64,000 nt of DNA from Aureliella helgolandensis (GTDB lineage: Bacteria > Planctomycetota > Planctomycetia > Pirellulales > Pirellulaceae), in the NCBI RefSeq assembly GCF_007752135.1, contig NZ_CP036298.1:4340001-4404000 (forward strand). Direction: 5' to 3'. Shown piece after piece: positions 9,541 through 19,803 of the stretch; the stretch's first letter is position 1; each line of letters starts with the position of its first letter. Under the pieces are notes generated by a model, which worked only from the letters and a program-made list of their open reading frames with translations, searched no databases and was not told the DNA's origin. The translations under genes were made by a program, and so were the position numbers.

Positions 9541-9560
9541 GTGTAGACTTACACTATAAA
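9541..9560 (+). promoter_or_regulatory. Perfect 5-bp dyad abutting a TATAAA box
   Basis: GTGTA-GACT-TACAC (9541-9554) is a perfect inverted repeat, and TATAAA begins at the next base (9555-9560), 95 bp upstream of the PIN-TRAM gene. The arrangement fits an operator overlapping the -35/-10 spacer of a promoter reading rightwards. No -35 hexamer is convincing, so this is a suggestion only. Confidence 0.25.
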
Positions 9561-9654
9561 TTCTTTACATGCATGGCAGCCTCGTCCGTATGCTTCCACC
9601 TGACTGTGGGCTGCGCGGCCTCCTTTATCTATTTGTCGACTAGAATTTTTTACT

Positions 9655-10680
9655 ATGGCGTTATTGATCCTGAGAGTCTGCTTCATTTGTGTAGCAGCGG
9701 GCATCGCGACCCTTTTGCTCCGCATTGATATCAGCGGACCAGCATATATCCCTTACCTGGTGATTTTTGGCTCGGTCCTGATGTCTCTGGGCGTGATTGC
9801 CGTAGACATTTTCACGCCTCGCAAGCAAATTGAGGTCATTTCGGGCGTCTACTTCGGCTTGCTCGTCGGCGTGCTAATGACCTACATCTTGTATCTGGCC
9901 TTAGCTCCCTTGATTCCCGCGAACAGCCCCTACACGGCCCCCACGTTACTACTCATGGGGTCCGTCTTGTGCTACGCCTGCACCAGCCTTCTGTTGCAGA
10001 CCAAAGACGACTTTCGCTTCGTCATTCCCTACGTCGAATTTGCTCGGGATTTGAAGGGGTTACGCCCCATTGTGTTGGATACCAGCGCCATTATCGATGG
10101 TCGGTTGGCCGAATTCGCCGAAACCAACATCATCGAAAGTCAGCTGGTCATGCCCGGCTTCGTGCTGGCTGAGTTGCAAGCGATCGCCGACAGCAACGAC
10201 CGTCTACGGCGTGCTCGGGGACGAAGAGGACTGGATATTCTGAACAGACTGCGCACGCAGCCTAACATCGAGTTCCAAATCTACGATCGTGAGCTACCCG
10301 AATTTGCGGGGCAACCGGTCGACATGAAACTAGTGATTCTTGCCAAGCACCTGGAAGGCAAAATCATTACGGGGGACTTCAACCTGAATAAGGTGGCCAA
10401 AGTCCATAACGTGGCGGTCGTCAATCTGAATGAGATTGCCGCCTCCCTGCGGCCCCAATTCTTGCCGGGCGAGGCATTTGAAGTGCGCGTGGTCAAAGCG
10501 GGCGAAGGACCAGAGCAGGGGATTGGATACCTCGATGATGGAACCATGGTAGTCATCGAAGGGGGGAGGCACCGCATCAATGCCACTCTGCCCGTCGTGG
10601 TAACCAGCACGCTACAGACTCAAGCGGGCCGCATGTTGTTCGCCAAAGTCGATGATGCGGCCATTCGTTCGGGCGCGTAA
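9655..10680 (+). CDS. Membrane-anchored PIN-TRAM domain protein (YacL-like)
   Basis: 341 residues from ATG 9655. Four hydrophobic segments occupy residues ~1-125, then a PIN-like nuclease domain and a C-terminal TRAM domain (~270-335). PIN acidic residues are seen in VLDTSAIIDGR near residue 140, in LAELQ, and in ITGDFNLNKVAKV; the basic stretch RRARGRRGLD is also typical of the family. The TRAM part has GEGPEQGIGYLDDGTMVVIEG (in two halves), an OB-like RNA-binding fold also found in TrmA/MiaB-type proteins. The architecture matches B. subtilis YacL, a membrane PIN/TRAM protein of unknown substrate. Endoribonuclease activity is inferred from the domain only. It stands alone, divergent from the purA side. 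Confidence 0.9.
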   Translation: MALLILRVCFICVAAGIATLLLRIDISGPAYIPYLVIFGSVLMSLGVIAVDIFTPRKQIEVISGVYFGLLVGVLMTYILYLALAPLIPANSPYTAPTLLLMGSVLCYACTSLLLQTKDDFRFVIPYVEFARDLKGLRPIVLDTSAIIDGRLAEFAETNIIESQLVMPGFVLAELQAIADSNDRLRRARGRRGLDILNRLRTQPNIEFQIYDRELPEFAGQPVDMKLVILAKHLEGKIITGDFNLNKVAKVHNVAVVNLNEIAASLRPQFLPGEAFEVRVVKAGEGPEQGIGYLDDGTMVVIEGGRHRINATLPVVVTSTLQTQAGRMLFAKVDDAAIRSGA

Positions 10681-10932
10681 CGCACCGGTGCCCTTCTACC
10701 CCCCAGTGCTGGGAAAAACACTGCATCTCACGTCTTTTGGGGTATAGGCCGGACGAGGCTGCGCCGGTTCGCGCACCTCGACATTCACATTTCGCGTATT
10801 AGTTTACGAAATTGCGAGTTCCGCTTTGACTCTCCGTTAGTGCAATCTATTGTTCAGCGGTTCAAATTTTTCGAACTTGCCTCCTTCCTACAGAATCCGC
10901 GGGCGATTCACTAACACCTGCGAACGACCGTT

Positions 10933-11307
10933 ATGAATAACGCCAACTCCTGCTCTCCTAACGCTGAGTCCATCGATTTCGACGCACTGCTCGCGAGATG
11001 CATGGGGCGGTCCGATCTGATGGAGCGCATTCTGAAGAGTTTTCATAAATCGGCATCGCACGAAATTGAGACGTTGATGATTGCCATTGAGACGTCGAAT
11101 CTCGCTGCGGTTCAAAGTGGTTCCCACAAGCTCAAGGGGACCGCATTAACCGCTTCCGCGAACAAGCTGGCCCAATTGGCCAATGAACTCTATTCGACCG
11201 CGAATAGCGATATGACATTTGAATTCCCGGATTTGTCGGCCCAACTCACCCAGGAATTCGAATCCATCGAAAAACTCCTTGCCATGCGAGAAATGGGGGC
11301 CGTCTAG
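10933..11307 (+). CDS. Stand-alone histidine phosphotransfer (Hpt) protein
   Basis: 124 residues from ATG 10933. The whole protein is one Hpt domain: an acidic amphipathic helix bundle with the phosphorylation motif HKLKGTA (consensus HxxKG, His about residue 66) followed by the usual ASANKLAQLANEL helix. Hpt proteins relay phosphate between receiver domains. The stop codon shares one base with the GTG start of the next gene (TAGTG), so the two proteins are probably made together. The hybrid kinase at 13903-19803 ends in a receiver and has no Hpt of its own, which makes it the obvious candidate donor. Confidence 0.9.
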   Translation: MNNANSCSPNAESIDFDALLARCMGRSDLMERILKSFHKSASHEIETLMIAIETSNLAAVQSGSHKLKGTALTASANKLAQLANELYSTANSDMTFEFPDLSAQLTQEFESIEKLLAMREMGAV

Positions 11308-12407
11308 TGCATCAACAAAATGACCAACGCGCAACCGTGCTCGTGGTTGATGATGACATTTGCTGTAGTGAGCTGCTGTGCGGGGTCCTTCGCGAAATGG
11401 GAGTGCATACCATCAGCGCTCAAAGTGGCGCTGAGGCATACGAACTCATTTGCCAAGGTGAATGCCGTATCGTCATTTCCGACTGGCAGATGCCAGAGAT
11501 GACTGGCATTGAATTGTGCGAAAAAGTACGCCGCCGACAACTTGGCGACTACGTCTACTTCATGCTGCTGACCTCGCTACACGGCCGAACCAATTTGGTG
11601 CGTGGTTTGCAAGCGGGTGCTGACGACTTCATCACCAAACCTTTTGATCCCTATGAGCTGCACGTACGTCTGCGAGTGGCAGAACGCATCGTTTCGTTAG
11701 AGAACCGCGGTCTGATCGTCTTTTCATTAGCCAAATTGGCTGAGTCTAGGGACCCCGAGACCGGAGCTCACCTGGAGCGGATGCGGGAGTACTCTCGAGT
11801 CTTGGCCCAGTATTTAGCCACGCAACCAAAATACGAACACATCATCGATGCGGACTTCATTCGCGCGATCTACCTAACCAGCCCTCTCCATGATATTGGT
11901 AAGGTCGGTATACCGGATAACATTCTGCTCAAACCGGGACGCTTGACTTCGGAAGAATTTGAGATCATGAAGCAGCACACGACGATCGGCTGCAATACGC
12001 TCGATGCTGCCTATGCGGCCTGCCCATCGGCAGAATACTTGAGACTCGCACGAGACATCGCCAACTCTCATCACGAAAAATACGACGGATCAGGCTATCC
12101 CAACGGATTGAAGGGCACTGAGATTCCGTTGTGTGGCCGGATCGTGGCACTGGCAGATGTGTACGACGCCCTGACGACGAAACGGGTCTACAAGGATGCG
12201 TTTAGCCACGAAGCGGCTAAGAAGATTATCATCGAGGGACTCGGCAGCCATTTCGACCCCGATGTCGTCGATGCTTTCCTTCACAAGGAAGACCGCTTTA
12301 TTCAAATCAAGAATTGCCTCGACGGCGAAGATCCCTTGCCTGTCAACGCAATCCCTGTCCCTATGTCGGTCAGCCCACCTGTGGCGATGGCTGGCCTTTC
12401 AACCTAA
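11307..12407 (+). CDS. Response regulator with HD-GYP output domain
   Basis: 366 residues from GTG 11307, overlapping the Hpt stop by one base. Receiver at ~5-130: acidic pocket VVDDD, phosphoacceptor Asp in IVISDWQMPEMTG, Thr/Ser in LLTS, Lys in ITKPFD. HD-GYP domain at ~145-340: HLERMREYS, the metal site HDIGKVGIPDNILLKPG, HTTIG, and the defining HHEKYDGSGYPNGL followed by ALADVYDALT. HD-GYP proteins of this type degrade c-di-GMP. All motif residues expected for activity are present. With the Hpt partner it forms the likely output end of a phosphorelay. The C-terminal ~25 residues are proline-rich and not part of the domain. Confidence 0.95.
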   Translation: MHQQNDQRATVLVVDDDICCSELLCGVLREMGVHTISAQSGAEAYELICQGECRIVISDWQMPEMTGIELCEKVRRRQLGDYVYFMLLTSLHGRTNLVRGLQAGADDFITKPFDPYELHVRLRVAERIVSLENRGLIVFSLAKLAESRDPETGAHLERMREYSRVLAQYLATQPKYEHIIDADFIRAIYLTSPLHDIGKVGIPDNILLKPGRLTSEEFEIMKQHTTIGCNTLDAAYAACPSAEYLRLARDIANSHHEKYDGSGYPNGLKGTEIPLCGRIVALADVYDALTTKRVYKDAFSHEAAKKIIIEGLGSHFDPDVVDAFLHKEDRFIQIKNCLDGEDPLPVNAIPVPMSVSPPVAMAGLST

Positions 12408-12495
12408 CTCACCAGCCTTCCACTACGTTTCGCATCCACGGGATGCCGTCGCTCCCAAGATGCGAAACGGTGCAGGCAATAGCGCGCTAGACGGC

Positions 12496-13650
12496 TCAAG
12501 AAGCCTCGGTCGCCCCTTCGCTACTAGCGGTGGACGACTGCACTTTGGTACCTGCTGTACCAGGTGCGCGGCGACGTCGCGGCTGAGCTTCGGCAGAGTC
12601 GAGACGAACAATTGCACCTGGGACTTTGCGCGCTACGAAATTTACGATGATCTGGGTAGCATCGCGCACTGTGTCCATCGCGTGCACATTGAATCCAGCT
12701 TGTTCGTAGAGTCGCAAGACGTCCTGCAGAGTTCGCTGGTAAAAGAACCAGTCCAAGTGCCATTGATAGGGAGTCTGGTCGTATTGCTCAGTGTCCTTGA
12801 AAGCAATGTACAAAACACCCTGCTCGTTGAGAGTCTCCCCCCAGCCATGTAGCAATCCCACCAAGTGCTCATCGGTGAGGTAGTCGCAAAGACCGACACT
12901 ATAGATCACATCAAATTTGCCGAAATGGCGAATCGTGTTCTCAGCCGACCGCGTGCGCAACGCGTTGTAGCGATTCATCGACATCGTTGTCGAGTCAGGA
13001 AGCTGCGGTTTCACGTGCTGACTGACATAGTCGATTGCTTGCGGATCATTGTCCAATGCGACAACCTCGACTCGCTGAGAGCGGGCGGCGGGCCACTGCA
13101 AAAACTCGCGACAGGGACCACTGGCGATATCAAGTATGCGCACCGGTGCGTCGCCATCGCGACGTCCCAGCTCGGTCAAGAGAAAGCTACGAACCGATGC
13201 CATTCTGGCGCGCACGGCTCGGGCCAAAGGTAGATCGAGGATGCACAAATCAATGTAGCCACCCAATCCACAGGCTGGCGTCGCTTCCTCGTAGAGCTTT
13301 AGCAACATTTCGTAATCGCCCGCAAAACCACTGGGCTTCGTGCGGGAGCGATGTGCAATCCAGCTCTGCTCCATCCAATGGCCCGTTCGATCGCGAAACA
13401 GCTTCTGTGCTTCCAACACTTGCGGTTGGGTAATGCCTTCCGTGGTCTCAAATTCTCGGCAAGCGGCTTGCGATTTTTCAAACGCGGCCAAAACCTGCTG
13501 GTGCCAACGATCACCGTGAACCGGAACTTGATCCGCGGGAATCTCTTTTTCTAGTTGCGAAAGGGAGCCAGCAAACTCCTCAATACTACTAAGAAATGTC
13601 GTGAGAGCGCTCGTATAGCTTGGTGCAGAACTGGTTTGAGAAGCTGCCAT
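12496..13650 (-). CDS. SAM-dependent methyltransferase, PhcB-like
   Basis: 384 residues from ATG 13650 with GAGGA six bases upstream. An N-terminal helical part (~1-165) is followed by a class I methyltransferase fold. Motif I is VRILDIASGPCREF (about residue 170), motif II is VVALDNDPQAIDYV, and FDVIYSVGLCDYL is the post-I/IV region. Before motif I is KPSGFAGDYEML, which matches my recollection of the family named after PhcB, the enzyme that makes the methyl ester of a 3-hydroxy fatty acid used as a quorum signal by Ralstonia. That family assignment is from memory and needs a profile search. The C-terminal ~40 residues are Arg/Ser/Thr-rich and probably disordered. It lies between the HD-GYP regulator (convergent, 88 bp) and the giant hybrid kinase (divergent, 252 bp). 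Confidence 0.8.
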   Translation of the reverse strand: MAASQTSSAPSYTSALTTFLSSIEEFAGSLSQLEKEIPADQVPVHGDRWHQQVLAAFEKSQAACREFETTEGITQPQVLEAQKLFRDRTGHWMEQSWIAHRSRTKPSGFAGDYEMLLKLYEEATPACGLGGYIDLCILDLPLARAVRARMASVRSFLLTELGRRDGDAPVRILDIASGPCREFLQWPAARSQRVEVVALDNDPQAIDYVSQHVKPQLPDSTTMSMNRYNALRTRSAENTIRHFGKFDVIYSVGLCDYLTDEHLVGLLHGWGETLNEQGVLYIAFKDTEQYDQTPYQWHLDWFFYQRTLQDVLRLYEQAGFNVHAMDTVRDATQIIVNFVARKVPGAIVRLDSAEAQPRRRRAPGTAGTKVQSSTASSEGATEAS

Positions 13651-13873
13651 CAGTAGTCCTCTGAAAGGAAAAGACGAAGTTCATTAAGCGAAACCGATGT
13701 TTACTTAGAGCTTCCGTAGGAATTTTCATTCCTTCGTTCAAAGGGGCAAGCGAATTATTACAACAATCTACGCCGCCACCAGTACACAGACCGAATTCCT
13801 CGCGCGTTTCTCTTTTTGTGTCCTAGACTGTACCGTGCATCTAGATAGAAACCCCATCAGTTCAGGGGGAGGC

Positions 13874-13906
13874 ATGCCTGCTATCCTCGAAGGGCAAGAG
13901 AATTGA
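13874..13906 (+). other. Possible 10-codon leader ORF overlapping the hybrid-kinase start
   Basis: ATG 13874 follows a purine-rich GGGGGAGGC and runs ten codons to TGA 13904-13906, which overlaps the TTG start codon of the kinase (TTGA). This is the geometry of translational coupling. It may simply be chance, because the TTG has its own AAGGG nine to ten bases upstream. Confidence 0.3.
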
Positions 13907-16900
13907 ATACGCATTGGTTTCAGCAACTTGTCATTGACGAACCGCTTCCAGTATTGGAGGGAGGTCGTTATCTCTATCGGGAGACGCTACACGCAGATCC
14001 AAAGAAGCAAACGCTGCGATGTACGGATTCCCGCACTCAAGCAGATTTGGTGGTCAGAGCGTTTAATACGCAGCTCTTGCCGGCAGGTGCCAAAACACTT
14101 TTGCTCCACGAAGCGGAGGTCGGATCCCAAGTTAGTCCTTCCGGTGTATTACCCATCCTCGAATATGGCTACCAAGAGGACATTCTCTACATCGTCTTAC
14201 CGTTCGCCTATGGCATTCGCCTCGACCAGCAATTCCAGCAAGAACGACTCACGCTTTCCGCCTGCCTGAGGCTGGGGATTCAGTTATTTCAGTCGCTCGC
14301 CGACCTCCACAATGCGGGTGCGATTCACCGCAATATTAGGCCATCGAACATCTTCATTCGCGACACCACCGCGGAGAAGATTTCGATTATTGGATTGGGG
14401 GATATCAAGCGGTTTAACCAGGAGAAGCTCTACGGACAGCACGCGGCCAGCAGCGTCATGTACATGTCTCCCGAGGAAACCGGCTCGATCGACTACGATG
14501 TTGGGCCCTCATCCGATCTTTACTCCGCCGGTGTACTGCTCTTCCAGTGCCTAACTGGCGTTCCTCCGTTTGCCTCAGGTAGCGTCAGTTCGGTACTCTT
14601 GGAGCATTTGACCGCGAGCGTTCCCGATATCTGCAGTCTGACTCCCAACGCCCCCCGGGAATTGAATGAGGTAGTCCAGCGTCTGCTGCACAAGGATCCC
14701 CGAGATCGCTATCAAACCGCGACTGCTGTCGCCACAGACCTCCGCGCTATTGAACATGCGCTTGGACAAATGCACCCGTCACGTATTGTCGTTGGAGTCA
14801 CCGACCGCCGGCGGTCGTTGACGGTCCCCGCCTTCGTCAATCGCGATATAGGGTTACCACAATTGTCCCAGGCGCTAGATGAAACCAACGAGGGGCAAGG
14901 TTGCTTGGTCTACGTTGAAGGAGTTTCTGGCAGCGGAAAAAGCCGCTTACTCATCGAGACGGCCAAGCTCGCTCGAAGTCGGCGGCAACTCGTCTTACGA
15001 GGACAGTGCGTCAATCGTGTGGGGAATTCGCCGTATGCAGTGTTTGATGGAATTGTCGATGGATTGCAAAATGCTATTCAAGAAAGCCCCGCTGCCCTGG
15101 ACGAGATACGCAAGCAACTTGGTGATTTAAGCGAAACCTTGGTGGCAGCTTTACCGCGACTGAGAGAGATGCTGGCAGTAGCAGCCAGCGGAGTAGTTGC
15201 TCCTGAGGCATTCGGTGAAAACCGAACGGTCGAAGCTCTGCAGCGATTCCTGGAGTGCGTCGGGGAGGTTTTCGGGCCGACCATCGTAATGTTGGACGAT
15301 TGCCAGTGGTGTGATGCCCTGACCCTGCGCGTCATTCAGAGATGGCGCGAAAAATCGGAACGCGTCGCTCTAAAGACGACATTGATCGCTTCTTTCCGAC
15401 ACGAAGAGGTCGACGAGACGCACCTGTTGAGAAATCAGTCTCCGCGTCACCACATCGCTTTGCAACCATTCTCCGATGAAGAAGTCGGAAAGTTGCTTGA
15501 GTCGATGGCGGGCAGCTTGCCACGCGAAGTATTGCGTACCGTGCAACGCCTGGCGCAGGGCAGTCCCTTCATGGCTACAGCCGTGTTGCGTGGCCTCGTT
15601 GAAGCATCCGCTCTAGTGCCGTTGGAAACGGGTTGGCAGATTCGAGCTGCAGCCTTCGCGGATCTCCAATCCTCGGATCAAGCTGCTTCCATTTTGGCTA
15701 AGCGGATCGACCTCCTACCTAAGGACACCCTACGCGTCCTGTCTATCGGTGCCCTCCTGGGTAAGGAGTTTTGTCTCGATATCAGCATGGCATTGGCTGA
15801 GGTCACTGCGGCGGAAATTTTCGAAGCCTTGCGGCAGGCTCGCGAGCGTCAGCTTGTCTGGGCAAAGTCTGACGGAGCTAGCTTTACGTTCGTTCATGAC
15901 CAGATCCGCGCCGCCCTGCAACGCTGGCTGCCTGACGACGAAAAGCGGCCCCTTCACCACCGGGCTGCCGAGTACCTCGAGGAACATTCACCAGACCATT
16001 TTGCAGAAATCGCCTATCACTTCGATCAAGCGGGGGAACCGCAACGGGCTATAGAGTTTGCGATACGTGCCGCCGAACAGGCTCGTCGACAGTTTTCGCT
16101 GGAGTCTGCCGAGCAACAGTATCTGATAGCCGTCCGTAGCGCAACAACCGCCGACTTACAGACTCGCTTCAATATCTCTTCAGGCCTGGGTACGACATTG
16201 ATGTTGCGTGGCAAGTATGCCGACGCCGCCGTCTACTTAGCACAGGCTGCCGAATTTGCCGACGGCACTTTCGCGAAAGCTCAGATCCAGACGCAGCAAG
16301 CAGAACTGAATTTTAAGCGGGGCGATATGGATCAGGCGACCGTTGCCTTTGAGCATGCCCTAGGCTCGTTGGGATGTTTTGTTCCACAGAATGCATTAGC
16401 TGTGTTCAGCGCACTCTGCTTTGAGGCTTGCGTGCAAATCCTGCACACGTTGCTTCCACGATGGTTTGTACACCGTATCAAACGGGAGCCAGATGCGTCC
16501 ACCACGCTTGCAATCGGGCTCTACAGTAAACTAACCCACGGCTATTGGTTTTGCCGCACAAAGGGGCAGTGTTTGTGGGCGCATTTGCGAGGCCTCAATC
16601 TAGCCGAGCGCTATGCACCGACCCCAGAATTGGCACATGCGTACTCGGAACATGCCCCCGTGGTGAGCCTGATCCCACTGTTTCACCGTGCCGTTACCTA
16701 TGCTGAAAAGTCCTTGGCTCTGCGCAAGCACTTTCAAGATGTCTGGGGAGAGGGGCAAACGCTTACCTTCTACAGCTGCGTTTTGTACTATGCGTCCGAT
16801 TTTCGAAAATGTGTCGAAAAGGGACGCGAGGCGGTACGGCTACTGGAGATGACTGGCGACTACTGGCAAGTGCACATTGCCAGATATCAAGTTGCTGCCT

Positions 16901-19803
16901 CCCTCTACCATCTCGGCGATTTTGAGGGCGCGTTGAACGAAGTCCGTCTAAATTATCGCTCAGGTACAGAACTGGGTGACGAACAGGCCTCCGGTATCAT
17001 CTTTGATGTGTGGGCACGTGTCTTCCGGACACCGCTCCCCACCGAGTTACTGGAAGTTGAACTGCAACGCTCGCGGCAAGATCGTCAGGGCTCCGTGCAA
17101 GTTCTCATTGCTGCCGGCATCCATGACGTCTATCAACATCAATGGCCGACCGCAATCGAGTCTCTCGAGCAGGCCTACGCACTGGCTCGCAAGGCTGGGA
17201 TCCTCAACGCATACACACTACCAGCTTCGGCTTGGTTGGCTACCGCCTACCGTCGACAGGCTGCCGAGGTGCAGACGTATCAACCGCGACAATGCAAGCA
17301 CCTTCTTCACAAAGCCAAGACCGCAGCGCGACGTGCAATTCGGCAATCCAAGCTCTGTAGGAATGACCTGCCGCGCGCCTATCGCGAACTGGCCTTGGCC
17401 TATGCGATGCAAGGCAATCATCAGCGGATGCTACGCTTCCTGGATAAAAGTGTGCTGACCGCCCGCCAACATCATGCTGAGTATGAGCTCGCTCTATCGC
17501 TGTACTACCGCGGAACACTCACCAATTCAGTTACCTCATACAACGGTCAAGCGGATCTATCCGCAGCCAAGGCATTGTTCGAATCTTTAGACGCACGCCA
17601 ACCCAAAGAGTCCAGCGCTACTCACGAGCTGGAGCAGAGCCTATCGTTGGTCGATCGATTCGATCGCGTCCTACACTCCGGACGAAGTATCGCTTCGGCT
17701 CTGTCGGCGGATCGAATCTTTGCAGAGGCCAAAACAGCCGCCGTGCGTTTGCTGCGCGGCGATGAATGCTACTTCATCGAGCTCGACGACGAACAGTGTC
17801 CGATCAATCAGTCTGGGTACAGTTTGGACTCGGAAATGCTGGGCTTCGTGCAATCTGCGATTGATGCGGGCCAAGCGATCTCGATCTCAAACGATTCTTC
17901 CACCGAAGATTCCAGTACCGCGACCGGTGATCGCTCTCGACTCTGTGTCCCGATTCGCAAGCGAGATTCCGTCGTTGCCTGCCTCTACGTTGCGCACCAT
18001 CAAGTGCGTAATTTGTTCGGTGAGGATGAGCTGCGACTCGCCGATTTTGTTGCGGCGATTACGGGTGCTGCTCTGGAGAATGCAGCTGGCTTCTATGAGC
18101 TCGAACAACTCAATGCAACCTTGGAGCAGCGAGTGGCCGATGGTACCGCAGTGGCACGTGCTCGTGCCGACGACCTGGCGAAGTCCAATACGCAGCTGGA
18201 GCGTACAACCCGCGAGCTGCTCGTCGTCCAGGAACAACTTCAGGACGCTAAGGAAACCGCCGAATTTGCCAACGATTCCAAGAGTCGATTCTTGGCTACG
18301 ATGAGCCATGAAATTCGAACCCCAATGAACGGAATCCTCGGGATGACAGAACTAGCGTTGCGTTCAGAATTGAACAACAAACAGCGGAATTGCCTCACAA
18401 TCGTGAAACAGTCTGGCAACGCGCTGCTGGGACTGCTCAACGACATCCTCGACCTATCTAAGGTTGAGGCGGGGAAAATGGAATTGGAGAATATCCAGTT
18501 CGAACCGACCGCAACCATTGTGGATGCGATCAAATTGCTTTCAATCAATGCCGCGAACAAACAAGTCGAATTGGTTTGCGATCTGTCACCAGAATTGCCG
18601 CAATCGCTTTACGGGGATCCGTGCCGCTTGAGACAGATCATTGTCAACTTGGTTGGAAATGCAATCAAATTCACTGATGTTGGAGAGGTCGTGGTACGAG
18701 CACGATTGACCACGGATTCATCCGACCGCTCCTGCCTCCAGCTCTCAGTACGCGACACCGGCCCCGGCATTCCTCCAGCCAAGCATCAAGCGATCTTTGA
18801 GTCCTTCCAGCAAGACGACTCCTCCACAACACGCCGCTACGGCGGCACGGGACTTGGACTGACGATTTCTGCCCAATTGGTAGCTCTCATGGAAGGCAAA
18901 ATTTGGGTCGACAGTGAACTAGGGCAGGGCAGCACGTTCCACGTGCAGCTGCCTCTCTCTCAGGCCGTCCCAGCGGAATCCTTCACCCACTCTCTAGCAG
19001 ACACATCCATTGCCATCGTGACTTCCGTATTTTCAGCGGCGGAAAGCTATCGAGATACGCTCCAGTTTGCAGGTGCCCATTGCACCCATCTCACTGACCT
19101 AGAACCCAATGTAACAGCGCTATCCGCCGCAGCGAACTCGAACGCCCGAAGGTCGATCATCCTGTTTGACCTCGGATTCCAGAGTTCAGAATGGCCATCC
19201 ACCGATTCGATTCGAGCGCTTCAACAAGCTCAGGTTGAAGTATTCGTACTACTGCCGGTCAACGCGCCAGAAGAGGCAACGCTCAAATTAGGCATCCCCT
19301 ATGAGAACTGCTTAGCAAAACCGACCTCTGCCAAAGAATTGGTTGAAGCACTAACCACATCATCTTCCGAGGATATCGAGAGCAACGTGGCGACAAACTC
19401 ACCCGCATCAACCGCAGGACTCAGTATCCTTCTGGTGGATGACGCTGAGATCAATCAAGAGGTCGCACAGGGGGTCCTGGAAATCTTTGGACACCGATGT
19501 ACCGTCGCATCCTCTGGACAGGAGGCAGTAGATGCAAACCACCAAGATTCGTTTGATGTCGTCCTGATGGATCTCGAAATGCCCGGCATGGATGGTCTTC
19601 AGGCCACGCGTGAGATCCGTAAAACAGATAACGGCCCTCATCGCACTCCGATCATCGCAATGACTGCTCACGTTTTGGAAGGAACCGAAATCAAGTGTCT
19701 GGAAGCGGGCATGGACGCCTGTCTCACCAAACCCATCCAGCCAGAGACGCTGCAAGCCATGCTTTTGCATTGGACAACAGGCAACCTCCAACCGGCCTAT
19801 TGA
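13903..19803 (+). CDS. Giant pseudokinase-STAND ATPase-TPR-GAF-histidine kinase-receiver hybrid
   Basis: 1966 residues from TTG 13903, the only possible start after the in-frame stop at 13846. Domains: a Ser/Thr-kinase-like fold (~20-285); an AAA/STAND NTPase with Walker A GVSGSGKS (~340) and Walker [10 protein letters not shown] (~462); a helical TPR-like region (~710-1190); GAF (~1250-1390); a coiled coil (~1395-1460); HisKA with [10 protein letters not shown] (His ~1468); HATPase with [14 protein letters not shown] and GGTGLGL; a degenerate receiver; and a true receiver with [13 protein letters not shown] (Asp ~1890) and Lys in LTKP. The kinase-like domain has Arg in place of the beta3 Lys (LVVRAF), HRN for HRD and GLG for DFG, so it is probably catalytically dead. 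The overall plan resembles cyanobacterial HstK-type sensors. No membrane segment is seen. It lacks Hpt; a free Hpt gene is 2.6 kb upstream. Confidence 0.95.
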   Translation: MNTHWFQQLVIDEPLPVLEGGRYLYRETLHADPKKQTLRCTDSRTQADLVVRAFNTQLLPAGAKTLLLHEAEVGSQVSPSGVLPILEYGYQEDILYIVLPFAYGIRLDQQFQQERLTLSACLRLGIQLFQSLADLHNAGAIHRNIRPSNIFIRDTTAEKISIIGLGDIKRFNQEKLYGQHAASSVMYMSPEETGSIDYDVGPSSDLYSAGVLLFQCLTGVPPFASGSVSSVLLEHLTASVPDICSLTPNAPRELNEVVQRLLHKDPRDRYQTATAVATDLRAIEHALGQMHPSRIVVGVTDRRRSLTVPAFVNRDIGLPQLSQALDETNEGQGCLVYVEGVSGSGKSRLLIETAKLARSRRQLVLRGQCVNRVGNSPYAVFDGIVDGLQNAIQESPAALDEIRKQLGDLSETLVAALPRLREMLAVAASGVVAPEAFGENRTVEALQRFLECVGEVFGPTIVMLDDCQWCDALTLRVIQRWREKSERVALKTTLIASFRHEEVDETHLLRNQSPRHHIALQPFSDEEVGKLLESMAGSLPREVLRTVQRLAQGSPFMATAVLRGLVEASALVPLETGWQIRAAAFADLQSSDQAASILAKRIDLLPKDTLRVLSIGALLGKEFCLDISMALAEVTAAEIFEALRQARERQLVWAKSDGASFTFVHDQIRAALQRWLPDDEKRPLHHRAAEYLEEHSPDHFAEIAYHFDQAGEPQRAIEFAIRAAEQARRQFSLESAEQQYLIAVRSATTADLQTRFNISSGLGTTLMLRGKYADAAVYLAQAAEFADGTFAKAQIQTQQAELNFKRGDMDQATVAFEHALGSLGCFVPQNALAVFSALCFEACVQILHTLLPRWFVHRIKREPDASTTLAIGLYSKLTHGYWFCRTKGQCLWAHLRGLNLAERYAPTPELAHAYSEHAPVVSLIPLFHRAVTYAEKSLALRKHFQDVWGEGQTLTFYSCVLYYASDFRKCVEKGREAVRLLEMTGDYWQVHIARYQVAASLYHLGDFEGALNEVRLNYRSGTELGDEQASGIIFDVWARVFRTPLPTELLEVELQRSRQDRQGSVQVLIAAGIHDVYQHQWPTAIESLEQAYALARKAGILNAYTLPASAWLATAYRRQAAEVQTYQPRQCKHLLHKAKTAARRAIRQSKLCRNDLPRAYRELALAYAMQGNHQRMLRFLDKSVLTARQHHAEYELALSLYYRGTLTNSVTSYNGQADLSAAKALFESLDARQPKESSATHELEQSLSLVDRFDRVLHSGRSIASALSADRIFAEAKTAAVRLLRGDECYFIELDDEQCPINQSGYSLDSEMLGFVQSAIDAGQAISISNDSSTEDSSTATGDRSRLCVPIRKRDSVVACLYVAHHQVRNLFGEDELRLADFVAAITGAALENAAGFYELEQLNATLEQRVADGTAVARARADDLAKSNTQLERTTRELLVVQEQLQDAKETAEFANDSKSRFLATMSHEIRTPMNGILGMTELALRSELNNKQRNCLTIVKQSGNALLGLLNDILDLSKVEAGKMELENIQFEPTATIVDAIKLLSINAANKQVELVCDLSPELPQSLYGDPCRLRQIIVNLVGNAIKFTDVGEVVVRARLTTDSSDRSCLQLSVRDTGPGIPPAKHQAIFESFQQDDSSTTRRYGGTGLGLTISAQLVALMEGKIWVDSELGQGSTFHVQLPLSQAVPAESFTHSLADTSIAIVTSVFSAAESYRDTLQFAGAHCTHLTDLEPNVTALSAAANSNARRSIILFDLGFQSSEWPSTDSIRALQQAQVEVFVLLPVNAPEEATLKLGIPYENCLAKPTSAKELVEALTTSSSEDIESNVATNSPASTAGLSILLVDDAEINQEVAQGVLEIFGHRCTVASSGQEAVDANHQDSFDVVLMDLEMPGMDGLQATREIRKTDNGPHRTPIIAMTAHVLEGTEIKCLEAGMDACLTKPIQPETLQAMLLHWTTGNLQPAY

